From Cystobacter fuscus DSM 2262 (GTDB taxonomy: Bacteria > Myxococcota > Myxococcia > Myxococcales > Myxococcaceae): a stretch of DNA of 64,000 bases. Location: contig NZ_ANAH02000008.1 in assembly GCF_000335475.2 (NCBI RefSeq), positions 1-64,000 on the forward strand. Reading direction: 5' to 3'. The notes beneath the pieces are model-generated. The model saw nothing but the letters and a program-made list of their open reading frames with translations. It did no database searches and was not told the DNA's origin. This document shows, piece by piece, positions 33,750 through 42,100 of this stretch. Each line of letters starts with the position of its first letter. The first letter of the stretch is position 1. The translations under genes were made by a program, and so were the position numbers.

Positions 33750-35006
33750 ATGACGAAGAGGTACTTCGAGCTGTACGAGGACATGAGCAGCCCGGACCGA
33801 TGGGTGCTGGACGACACCCTGGATGCCCAGGGGCAGCCAGTGGGAGCGCGGCTGTACCTCAACGCGGTGCCCATTCGTTTCGATGGTCGCCTCCGGGTTC
33901 CCATCCTCCATCCGGGTAGTCCGCTCGACTTCTCGCTAGCGGACGCGGGGGATTTTCCCGTGGTCACCGAAAAGGTCGCCAGCACCCTCGCCGAATTGGC
34001 CCCTGACGACGTGCAGCTCTACCCCGCCGAGGTGGACTCGCGGCCAGAGCCCTACTTCCTCGTCAATGTCGCGCGACTGGTGAAGTGCATTGACGACGAG
34101 ACGTCCGAGGAGGTGCTCTATTGGAAACCGGAAGACAACCGACCTGACCTACTCGGCCAGTATCGGTCCGTGGGCGGCATGCGCATCGACCCCTCGAAAG
34201 TGGGTGATGCCAAGGTCTTCCGACCCTGGGGATGGCCGCCCGCACTGCTAGTTGCCGAGGATGTGAAGGAGGCCCTCGAGCGCACTGGCGCCACGGGATT
34301 GGAGTTCACGGAAGTCACCGGACCCAGCCCCATCTCCGACGAGGAGCGTGCCTACAAGCGCAGGTGTAACGAGCTTCTGGATCCTCCCCCTGCCGCCAGA
34401 CGTGCGGCGTGGAAGTCGCTCGGCACGCTGGATGAGCTGGCTGGCACCCCCAGAGCCATCTGTTACGAATGGCCAGGCCACCGGCAGGATTGGGGCCTCA
34501 TCCATCGCGGGGCAGGGCGCTTGCTCCTCGTCTCCGAGGGCCTCTCGGATCCCTTCATCTCCCGCCTGGAGCCCTCCGTGGGCTATGGCTTGGAGCTCGC
34601 CCTGGAGACGGAGCCGACCGAGCTGCCCCTCGACGCCATTGAGCAGAGCTGGCCCTACCTCCTGCTGGAGCGAGTCTCCAGGGAGGTGGTGGCCCACGAG
34701 CACGTGCGTGAGAGGGCCAAGACGGGCCTCCTCTCGCTGGAGGTGGCGGGGACAGACATGCCCGCGTCCCTCGTTTCCTCGGGGGGTCGCGTGGGCGTGC
34801 TGCTTGGCCAGGAGTCGCGCTCACTGCCCCGACTGTTTCCCACACCCTTCGGCGACGTGCGGCTCGTCACCGTCAAGGCCCTGCTGCCCGCGGAACTGGA
34901 ATACGTGTCGAAGCAGGGCGCGGAGGGCCTGGACGAACTGGCGCGGCGCTTCGCGCGAATCGGGGAGGAACATGTCTCACGCGCCAGGCGGCGCGCGGTG
35001 GTTTAG
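33750..35006 (+). CDS. Imm11-SUFU fused immunity protein
   Basis: 418 residues, AGGAAAG before the ATG, 15 bases after the toxin stop. Residues 1-190 fit the Imm11-type family (YFELYEDMSSPDRWVLDD, FLVNVARLVKCIDDE, KVFRPWGWPPALLVAEDVKEAL). Residues about 220-418 fit the SUFU-type immunity domain (ICYEWPGHRQDWGLIHRG, LSDPFISRLEPSVGYGLEL, LVTVKALLPAELEYV). No signal peptide, so it acts in the cytoplasm. It should neutralise the AHH toxin. The second domain may cover another toxin or another step. Confidence 0.78.
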   Translation: MTKRYFELYEDMSSPDRWVLDDTLDAQGQPVGARLYLNAVPIRFDGRLRVPILHPGSPLDFSLADAGDFPVVTEKVASTLAELAPDDVQLYPAEVDSRPEPYFLVNVARLVKCIDDETSEEVLYWKPEDNRPDLLGQYRSVGGMRIDPSKVGDAKVFRPWGWPPALLVAEDVKEALERTGATGLEFTEVTGPSPISDEERAYKRRCNELLDPPPAARRAAWKSLGTLDELAGTPRAICYEWPGHRQDWGLIHRGAGRLLLVSEGLSDPFISRLEPSVGYGLELALETEPTELPLDAIEQSWPYLLLERVSREVVAHEHVRERAKTGLLSLEVAGTDMPASLVSSGGRVGVLLGQESRSLPRLFPTPFGDVRLVTVKALLPAELEYVSKQGAEGLDELARRFARIGEEHVSRARRRAVV

Positions 35007-35110
35007 CTCACACCTCCGGAAGCACATTCACCAGACGCCATGGGCGGCGAGCCGCCCTCACATCCACGCGGGTGATTCGAGGCTCTGGCGTGAGCCCGCG
35101 GGCCGGATGC

Positions 35111-35503
35111 TCAGGGCACGTACGCGATGCAGTCAATCTCCACGCGCAGGCCCGGCTCGGGCAGCGCGGACACCTGCACGGTAGTACGCGCGGGCCGGTG
35201 CCCGGCGAAGACACGCTCGTAGACGGCGTTCATCCGGGGGAACTCCTTCATGTCCACGAGGAAGACACCACAGCGCAGGACGTGCTGCAGGGAGGAGCCT
35301 CCCGCCACGAGAATGCGCTCCAGGTTGCGCAGCACCTGCTCCGTCTGAGCCTCGATCCCCTCGGCCTGCTGGCCAGTGGTCAGGTCGGTGGCGCCCTGCC
35401 CGGAGATGAAGAGCAGCCGGTCCAATTGCATGCCGGGGGAATAGGGACCGGCGGGCTTGGGCAGGTTTGGGGAAACGATGGGTTGGTGCTTCGGTGACGT
35501 CAT
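35111..35503 (-). CDS. ridA: RidA/YjgF family enamine/imine deaminase
   Basis: 130 residues from ATG 35503 (GGAGGAG upstream). RidA proteins hydrolyse reactive 2-aminoacrylate and related imines. The catalytic Arg lies in PARTTVQVSALP near residue 107, with the family motifs PYSPG, ISGQGATD and FPRMNAVYERVF. Length and motifs are typical. It stands alone between the toxin-immunity pair and peptide B on the opposite strand, a housekeeping-type gene inside the accessory segment. Confidence 0.93.
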   Translation of the reverse strand: MTSPKHQPIVSPNLPKPAGPYSPGMQLDRLLFISGQGATDLTTGQQAEGIEAQTEQVLRNLERILVAGGSSLQHVLRCGVFLVDMKEFPRMNAVYERVFAGHRPARTTVQVSALPEPGLRVEIDCIAYVP

Positions 35504-35610
35504 GGGACTCCTCCTCGAATCGGCGAGACCGGGAGATAGACTCACACAGCACGTTCGCGCGGGGAGCAACTCCCGGAACGATGCGCACTTTACCAGCAGT
35601 TGGAGTGCGG

Positions 35611-35664
35611 ACTCCAGACAATGAGAAACCACGAACAGTTCGAGTGTATTAATCCAGTTTGACA
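35611..35664 (+). repeat. Upstream block R0, copy B
   Basis: ACTCCA at 35611 and TTGACA at 35659, the same 48-base distance as in copy A. A 6-bp hairpin TGGAGT-GCGG-ACTCCA (35601-35616) overlaps its start. CACAAAG at 35682-35688 is a weak -10 candidate. Peptide B starts 231 bases after TTGACA, against 76 in copy A. Confidence 0.5.
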
Positions 35665-35749
35665 AACCGCAACGTTCCCGGCACAAAGATGGAGATGGGA
35701 ATCAACCAGGATTCCCGTCGGCCATGAACCCCTCCAGACGACCCGGGCG

Positions 35750-35767
35750 GGGTTGAGTTCTTCCTGC
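35750..35767 (+). repeat. Motif R1, copy B
   Basis: 18 bases identical to 32038-32055. Here it lies 123 bases upstream of the peptide start rather than behind a peptide stop, and its flanks no longer form a perfect stem. Confidence 0.65.
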
Positions 35768-35889
35768 GCTCGGCGGACACGCGCCTGGCGAAGCAGGGAG
35801 TCGCAAGCTGGCCGCCTGGCGGCAAGGCCATGAGGAGCTGAACCCACCGTCTCAATCAGCGAAACACAATCAGCAAAAGGTGTTGAACC

Positions 35890-36126
35890 ATGATGAAGGC
35901 ATTGAAGATGGGGTTTTTCGGACTTGCCCTGGGCGCGCTGGGCGCCGTGGCCCTTCCCGCGCAAGAGGCCGAGGCGTGTGTCGGCCTCGCTTGTCTCGTC
36001 TGCTGTTCGACGTGCAACCCCACCTATCAGACCTGCCTGAACAGCGCTGGCAACAACTCGTCGGCGATCGCGCAATGTGTATCGCGGCGCAGCTCTTGCG
36101 AGGCCTCCTGTAACCGCACCTGCTGA
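35890..36126 (+). CDS. Small secreted cysteine peptide B
   Basis: 78 residues. Signal peptide 1-29 (ends QEAEA) almost matching that of peptide A. The mature part is ~49 residues with ten cysteines (30, 35, 38, 39, 42, 49, 63, 70, 74, 78). The four at 42, 49, 63 and 70 coincide with peptide A and six are extra, so two to three more disulfides are possible. Mature sequences otherwise differ, a pattern of conserved leader and variable cargo. Ribosome site AAAGG about 9 bases upstream. R2 copy B and the Uma2 gene follow. Confidence 0.8.
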   Translation: MMKALKMGFFGLALGALGAVALPAQEAEACVGLACLVCCSTCNPTYQTCLNSAGNNSSAIAQCVSRRSSCEASCNRTC

Positions 36127-36188
36127 GCCCCGTCAGGAGCGGCCACGGTGCGGCTCCGGATGTACCGGCCCATGCGGAAGCTCGGCGT

Positions 36189-36273
36189 GGGGCACACCTG
36201 TCCGATGGGGCACGCCGTGACGGCGTTCCCCTCCTTTAGAAGTCAGACCCCGGCGTAGAATGGGAGAAGTCAC
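36189..36273 (+). repeat. Regulatory-like element R2, copy B, upstream of the Uma2 gene
   Basis: Second copy of the 83-base element (here 85). Palindrome ACGCCG-TGA-CGGCGT at 36212-36226 (extended by one pair over copy A) and TAGAAT at 36256-36261, a good -10, with the same 31-base spacing from the palindrome as in copy A. Confidence 0.6.
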
Positions 36274-36312
36274 CTGGTGAGCCCGCTTCGGGCAAGCCAC
36301 GAGCTCACCAGG
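36273..36312 (+). promoter_or_regulatory. Leader stem-loop touching the ribosome site of the Uma2 gene
   Basis: CCTGGTGAGC (36273-36282) pairs with GCTCACCAGG (36303-36312). Inside, GCCCG-CTT-CGGGC (36281-36293) can form an alternative hairpin. The right arm runs into GGAGCGGGGG (36311-36320), the Shine-Dalgarno of the gene at 36327, so pairing could limit translation. Confidence 0.5.
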
Positions 36313-36326
36313 AGCGGGGGTCGGAC

Positions 36327-36929
36327 ATGAAGAAGAGCAGGCGCGCGGCGACCTATGAGGACATCGAGGCGCTGCCGGTCGGATGGGTGGGGGAAATCCT
36401 GGAGGACGAACTGGTGGCCTCACCGAGGCCCGCCCTGCCCCATGCGCGAGTGGGTCTGGCGCTCAGTGCCCTGTTGGGCATGGCCTTCGATCTGGGACAG
36501 CCCGAGACGCGTGGCGGCTGGTGGCTCCTCTACGAGCCGGAGCTTCACCTGGGCGGAAATGTCCTCGTCCCGGATCTCGCCGGGTGGCGCCGCGAGCGGG
36601 TGCCACTTCCCTCCTTCAAGGACGCACCCTTCGCCACGCTCGCTCCGGACTGGGTCTGCGAGATCCTCTCCCCTTCGTCAGTGGTCATCGACCGGGAGCG
36701 CAAGCTGCCGCTCTACCACCGCGAGGGCGTGGGCCATGTCTGGCTGGTGGATCCGCCCACCCGGACCTTGGAGATCCGCCGTCGACGGACTCGGGGCTGG
36801 CGGCTCGTCGCCCGTCACACGGGCGACCAGGAAGTCTTCGCGGAGCCGTTCGACGCGCTCGCGTTGAGGCTGGGTGCCCTCTGGTGGCCCTCGGGGGCGA
36901 GCCCTCGGAGTGAACCCGTGGGAAGGTGA
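36327..36929 (+). CDS. Uma2-family (DUF820) PD-(D/E)xK nuclease
   Basis: 200 residues. The fold of the Uma2/DUF820 restriction-like superfamily is visible: an acidic residue in EPELHLGG, PDLAGWRRER, CEILSPSS (Glu) and the catalytic-type Lys in RKLPLYHREGVGHVWLVDP. The active-site set looks complete. Family function is uncertain, and many copies occur in genomes rich in mobile DNA. It is preceded by R2 copy B and a stem-loop over its ribosome site, which links it to the toxin operon by shared upstream DNA. Confidence 0.85.
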   Translation: MKKSRRAATYEDIEALPVGWVGEILEDELVASPRPALPHARVGLALSALLGMAFDLGQPETRGGWWLLYEPELHLGGNVLVPDLAGWRRERVPLPSFKDAPFATLAPDWVCEILSPSSVVIDRERKLPLYHREGVGHVWLVDPPTRTLEIRRRRTRGWRLVARHTGDQEVFAEPFDALALRLGALWWPSGASPRSEPVGR

Positions 36930-36965
36930 CGTCCTGGGGAAGAAGGTCCGGGCGCTCTCCCCCAC

Positions 36966-39188
36966 TCACCGGCCGCCATAGGCGGCCTCCAGGAGTTGCT
37001 CCTGTGGGGCCCCGCTCACCTTCGCGGCCTCGACGTCGAGCCCCTCGCCATGTCCCTGGCCCTGTCCCTGGAAGGTGACGCGCGCGTCCTCGAAGGCGGC
37101 GCTTCGGGGACACGCGGGCAATTTCAGCGTGGAGCGCAACACCTCACACGGCAGGGACTCGGGCGCGTCGAACACCGCTCCGCCCTCGCTCCTCGTGCGC
37201 AGGTAGTGCACGCGTCCCTCGGCGAAGCGCACCGCCGTCACACCCCGGCCCAAGAGTGACTCCACCTGCGCGCGCGGGCGCGTCTGCGTCCAGGGCGCCT
37301 GTCCTCCCTTGGAGAAGGTCAGCCACTCGCGCCAGCGCAGCGCCGGGGCCCGGAGTGCCCGCGCGTCCTCGGGCGCGATGCGCACGGTGCCCTGGAAGGA
37401 CTGGCAATGCGTCGTATCGCAGAGGGGCCGGCCCGGGTGGCGGCTGTCCGCGTGCCGCTCGTTGTGCGCCACCACCCGCGCCAGCGCCACCCTCGCCTCC
37501 CCCTTCAACGCCGCGTCCTCCGCCGTCACCACCCCGGCCGCGTATTGCAGCCGCGTGGTGCGGAAGACATACGCCGAGCCCCGCCTCGCCTTGAGCGCCG
37601 TGGGACTCGTGGGCACGCCCGCCGGAGGCGCGTAGGGCGGCGGAGGCGACCAGGTCAGCACCCCCGCGTAGTCGCGGCCCGCGGGCACCTCGGGGAAGCG
37701 CACCCGCCAGGGACTGCCCAGGCACACCGCCCCGCCCTTCTTCACCCACGGCTCCAGCTTCGCGAAGTCTCCCGGCACCACCCGCGGCGTGCCGTCCTCC
37801 AGCACGAAGCCCGCCCCCGGGCACCGCGCCTCGACCACGTCCGAGGACAACAGCCCCAACACCTGCACCCGCGCCGCCTCCAGCCCCGCGTGCTGGCTTC
37901 GCACCCGCGCCAGCAGGCGGGGCACCTCGTCCGCGAAGGCCCTCGGCATCTTCCCCGGCCTCGCCACCACCGCCACCAGGTCCGCGTCCACCGCGACAAT
38001 CCACCCGAGCACCGGCCGGCTCTCCGCGTCCCGCACCGTGCCCGTCTTCGTCGCCACCCCCGCGTAGTCCTTCGACGCGGGCAGCTCCGACAGCGTCCCC
38101 CGCGCCGCGGTGTCCGCGAGCCACGTCAGCAGGTCCGGCCGTGCCTCGGCCAGCAACCGGTACGCCTGCGCCAGCCCCCACGGAGACAGGCGCAGCGTCG
38201 CGCGCAGGCCAATGGCATCCGCCATGTCCAGCGGCTCGCTCGACAGGCCCACCGCCGACAGCACCGCCCCCCAGGCCCCGAAGGCCCTCGGCGCGCTCCC
38301 CTTCCCCTCCCAGTCCAGGAAGTAGCCGTTGCACGAGCGCAACAGCGCCGTCCTCACGTCCATCCGCTCCGGCATCCGCTCGCCGCATCCCCACTCCGCC
38401 ACCTCCGCCCGGGGTGAGAGCACCGGAGGCGCCACCGTGCTCCCCGCCACCACGAAGGGCTTGAGCGTCGAGCCGTAGGGCATGGCCGTGCGGAACGCCC
38501 CCTCGGAGAAGAGCACCTCGCCCGAGTGCCGGCTGAGCACCACCGTGGCCTGGGCGGCGCTCCGCTCCGCGTGTCCGGCCAGCTCCCCCACCGACAGCGG
38601 CACCGTCCAGCGCGTCCCCTCCTGGCACTGCCGCAGCCGCCGCGTCAGCGCCCTCGGAAAGCCCGCGTCCTCGTTCAGCACACGCGCCAGCGCCCGGCGC
38701 GCCCGCGGCGTGTCCACGTCCGGACTCCGCGCCAGCTCCACCGAGGCACTCGCCAGCGACTGGTAGGGCGCCTCGCGCCACTCGGCCAGCTCGCCGCTCA
38801 CCGCCAACGCGAAGGCCTCGTGGAACAGCCGGTCCTCCGCCGACGCCGGACAGGCCCACCAGAGCAGCTGGTGCGCCAGCTCGTGCCGGAGCGCCACGCG
38901 CAGCCGCGCGTCCAGCACCCCGGCGGAGTCCTGCCGCAGCTCCACCACCCCCGGCCGGCCCTGCCCGTTGCGCGAGGGCAACAGCGTCTCCCCGCGCTTG
39001 AGCAGCACGGTGGCCGGAGCCCGGGCGGGCGCGCCTCCCGCCTCGGCCACGTAGCGCGCCTCCAGCGAGCGCCAGGTGGCCTCCGCCTCGGAGCGCAGCG
39101 CTGCCTCGGGAGTCACGTCTCCCCGGGTGACGAAGACGGGGGTGGCCGCCAGCACGACGGCCGTGACCGCGGCCCACCCCATCACCAC
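36966..39188 (-). CDS. yfaQ: YfaQ-type (DUF2300) fusion: HExxH, transpeptidase-like and SpoIID-like domains
   Basis: 740 residues; GTG 39188 (GGAGGG upstream) or ATG 39182. Signal sequence about 1-17. Residues 95-130: HELAH (102-106) with a downstream Glu, a zinc metallopeptidase signature. Residues about 210-410: penicillin-binding-like serine transpeptidase with STLK (240-243), SCN (285-287) and KTG (381-383). Residues about 530-740: SpoIID/DUF2300-like region (YAAGVVTAEDAALKGEARVA, CDTTHCQSF, GQGQGHGEG). It starts 1 base beyond the macroglobulin stop. Probably a peptidoglycan repair factor working with the macroglobulin, as PBP1C does with YfhM-type proteins. Confidence 0.82.
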   Translation of the reverse strand: MVMGWAAVTAVVLAATPVFVTRGDVTPEAALRSEAEATWRSLEARYVAEAGGAPARAPATVLLKRGETLLPSRNGQGRPGVVELRQDSAGVLDARLRVALRHELAHQLLWWACPASAEDRLFHEAFALAVSGELAEWREAPYQSLASASVELARSPDVDTPRARRALARVLNEDAGFPRALTRRLRQCQEGTRWTVPLSVGELAGHAERSAAQATVVLSRHSGEVLFSEGAFRTAMPYGSTLKPFVVAGSTVAPPVLSPRAEVAEWGCGERMPERMDVRTALLRSCNGYFLDWEGKGSAPRAFGAWGAVLSAVGLSSEPLDMADAIGLRATLRLSPWGLAQAYRLLAEARPDLLTWLADTAARGTLSELPASKDYAGVATKTGTVRDAESRPVLGWIVAVDADLVAVVARPGKMPRAFADEVPRLLARVRSQHAGLEAARVQVLGLLSSDVVEARCPGAGFVLEDGTPRVVPGDFAKLEPWVKKGGAVCLGSPWRVRFPEVPAGRDYAGVLTWSPPPPYAPPAGVPTSPTALKARRGSAYVFRTTRLQYAAGVVTAEDAALKGEARVALARVVAHNERHADSRHPGRPLCDTTHCQSFQGTVRIAPEDARALRAPALRWREWLTFSKGGQAPWTQTRPRAQVESLLGRGVTAVRFAEGRVHYLRTRSEGGAVFDAPESLPCEVLRSTLKLPACPRSAAFEDARVTFQGQGQGHGEGLDVEAAKVSGAPQEQLLEAAYGGR

Positions 39189-39189
39189 C

Positions 39190-42100
39190 TCACCCTCCGC
39201 CCGGCCCCACGTCCGTCTGCGAGGGCGCCACCTTCAGCACGTCCGTGCCCGTGCGGCCGCGGATGCTCGTGACGTACATGTCCTCGATGACGGCGGGCGG
39301 CGCGGAGAAGCTGCCCACGAACTGCGCCCGCATCACGTACCCCACCGTGCGCGGACTGTCGCTCCACCACGCCGGCTCCTCGAAGAAGAACGTGGCGCGC
39401 TGGGGGCTGAGCGAGCGGCGCTTGAGCGCCTCGGGGGCCAGCGGCAGCTCGTGCGGAGCCGCCCGGTACTCCTTGTCCTCAATGAGCGGCACGAAGCCCG
39501 CCGGTACCGCGTCCTCCACCACGTAATACGCCGAGCGGTTGCGGTTCTCCCCCCGCGCGTCCAGCGTCAGCTCCACGTACACCACCTCGCCCTGGTTGAG
39601 CGAAGTGCCCGGCTCGAGCCGCACCTTGCCGCTCTCGCGCAGGACGTAATAGGCGCGCGTGAGGCTCATGCCCTCGGCCATGGGCTTGACGTCCGCGAGC
39701 GGCGTGGCCGCCGTGCCCCGCAGGCTCGCCACGCCCTGGAAGTCCGCCACCTGCACGCCGCGCGTGCCCGGCTCCAGCACCGCCACCAGCCCCATTCCCC
39801 GCGGGCTGAAGCGCACCGGGCTCTTCGTCCCCTTCACCTCGGGCGGCGGCAGCTTGCGGAACTCCTTCGCGTCCCGCTCGACGAGCCACAGCGAGTGCAG
39901 CAGCGCCGTGCTCCTGTCGAAGGTGGACAGCCCCGGCTCCGACAGCGCCTCCAGCAGCCGCCGGCGCGCCTTGGCCACGTCCAGATTCCCGAAGGACGCC
40001 GCGTGGGCGAGGATCGCCGTGAGGCCCACCCGGCGCAGCGGATAGCGCCACATCGCCTCGCTCTGCGCGGGCAGCTTCGCCAGCGTGACGAAGCCCTCGT
40101 TGCTCTGGGCCACCAGCGCGTCGATGCGGCCCTTGAGCGCGGGCTCCTTCATCACCCCCGCCTTCTCCGCCGCCAGCACCGCCATCGCCAGCGGGTAGAG
40201 GTCTCCCGGCGGCGCGGCCTCCACCAGCGCGCGCACCCGGGCCGCCTGCCGCTCGCCATCCATGCGCGCCAGCACCCACGCCCGCGTGGCGTCCCACTCG
40301 AAGGGCAGCCCTTCCTGGGCCTCCAGCCAGCGCAGGCTCTCGGTGATGCGCGGATCGTTGCGGTCCACGAGCCCCGCATCCACCGCGTACGCGAGCCCGT
40401 CCAGCGCGATGAGCGTCATGGGCAGGTCCGCCTGGTTGTAGCCGCTGAACCAGGTGAAGCCGCCGCCCTTGACGCCCATGTCCAGGATGCGCGCCGTGCC
40501 CTGCACCGCGCGGCTGCGCGCCTCGGCGAGCAGGCCCTGGCTGTCCGTGTCGAGCGACTCCAGCGCGCCCGCCTTCTTGAGCGTCTGGTACAGCGCCACG
40601 TTGGGCACCGTGGTGGACACGAGCTGCTCCAGGCACCCATACGGGTAGGTGAGCAGCTCGCGCACGTTGGCGAGCGCCGCGTCCACGATCGAGGGCTGCA
40701 ACACCAGCTCCACGTCCGCCACCGTCGCGCTCGCCGCCGCGGGCAGGGACAGCTCGCCGCCGCCCCACTTCGACACCTTCACCGGCTCCTCGAGCACCGC
40801 CGGGCGCACGTCCAGCACGTGCCTGTCCCTCAGCGGCTCCTTGCCCCCCGTCACCTCCACCGCGAGCTGCGCCATGCCCGCGCCCTTCGTCTTGAGCTGG
40901 AGGGGCAGCACCTGCTCCGCCCCCTTGGCGAGCTGCACCTTGCGCTGGTCCTCGGCGGCGTCGAGCACGCCCGACGCCACGAGCCGCACGTTCAACTGCT
41001 GGCTGTCCGGGGACTTCTCCCCCGCCGACAGGCGCACCGACGCGCGCGCCTCGTCTCCCTGGCGGAGGAACTGGGGCAGCGCCGCGTACAGGGCGAGCCC
41101 GCCGCGCGTGGCGAACTCCGCCGTGCCCTCGCCGAAGCGGCCCGAGGTGTCCGCCGCCACGCCCGTCACCACCCAGAGTGTCTGGTTGGAGGGCAGCTTG
41201 AAGCGCACCGTGGCCCGTCCGTCCCGGTCCGTGACGACCGAGGGGCTCCAGAAGGCCGTGTCGCGCTCCAGATCCTTCGCCTGGCGCGTGGGCGGCTTGA
41301 TGGAGGCGAAGGCATGGTCCGGCAGCCCCGAGAGCTTGCGGGCGATGGCCTCGCCGTAGCCGTAGCCCTGGAACTCGGCGGACACGAAGGTGGCCACGTT
41401 GTCGCGGCCCGGCGGGTAGAAGAAGTCGAGCACCTTGGGACGGAACTCGCTCTGGATGGCGTAGACGGCCTTGTCCACCACGCCCACGGATACCTGCGAC
41501 ACCACGCCCACTCCCTCGTGGTTCGTCACCCGGATGTCGAGGACCTGCTCGGTGAGGGGCGTGGCCTCGGCGCGCCGGGGCTGCAACGACACGCTCAGCG
41601 TGCGCTCGGCGGGGACGATGCGGAAGCCCACCGTGCGCTCCTCCCAGCCGCCCGCCGCCGTGGGGTACGCCACCGACGCGTACACCGCGCTGCCAAAGCG
41701 CTTCTCCACCTCGAAGTCGTACACGAGCGTGCGGCCCTTCAGCTCGAGGAGCTTCGTGCCGTACACCCCCGCGCCCGTGAGCGTCACCCACACCGGGCCG
41801 CCCTCCGTGCCGTTGGGGCCCCAGCCCTGGGGCAACAGGCCCACGAGCTGCGCCGTGTCGCCCGGCGACAACGTGCTCGCGAGCGCCGCCAGCGTCAGCG
41901 TGGGCACCTGCGCCACCGGCTCGCTCTCCGCGCCGATGACGAGCAGTTGCTCCTCGCCCGTCCACGTCTCGCCGCCCTTGTCCTTCACCGTGACGCGCGC
42001 CAGCACCGCGCCCGCGTCCGGGGTGGGCACCTTCTCGCGCGCCGTGCCATCCGGCCCCGTGGTGAAGCTCCTCTTGCCCAGGCTCTTCTCCTCGCCATCC

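Larger units (their letters stand above)
35504..35889. other. Intergenic region between ridA and Cys peptide B
   Basis: 386 bases. It holds R0 copy B (35611-35664), R1 copy B (35750-35767) and a leader resembling that of peptide A just before the start (AACAATCAG-type sequence). The only ATG with a short frame after R0 (35724) gives 10 codons. The order R0-R1-leader suggests that an upstream peptide gene was deleted. Confidence 0.5.

Noticed and set aside
36327-36929. Uma2 protein as a component of a restriction-modification system
   Set aside because: No methyltransferase or specificity gene is near; the family is usually stand-alone.
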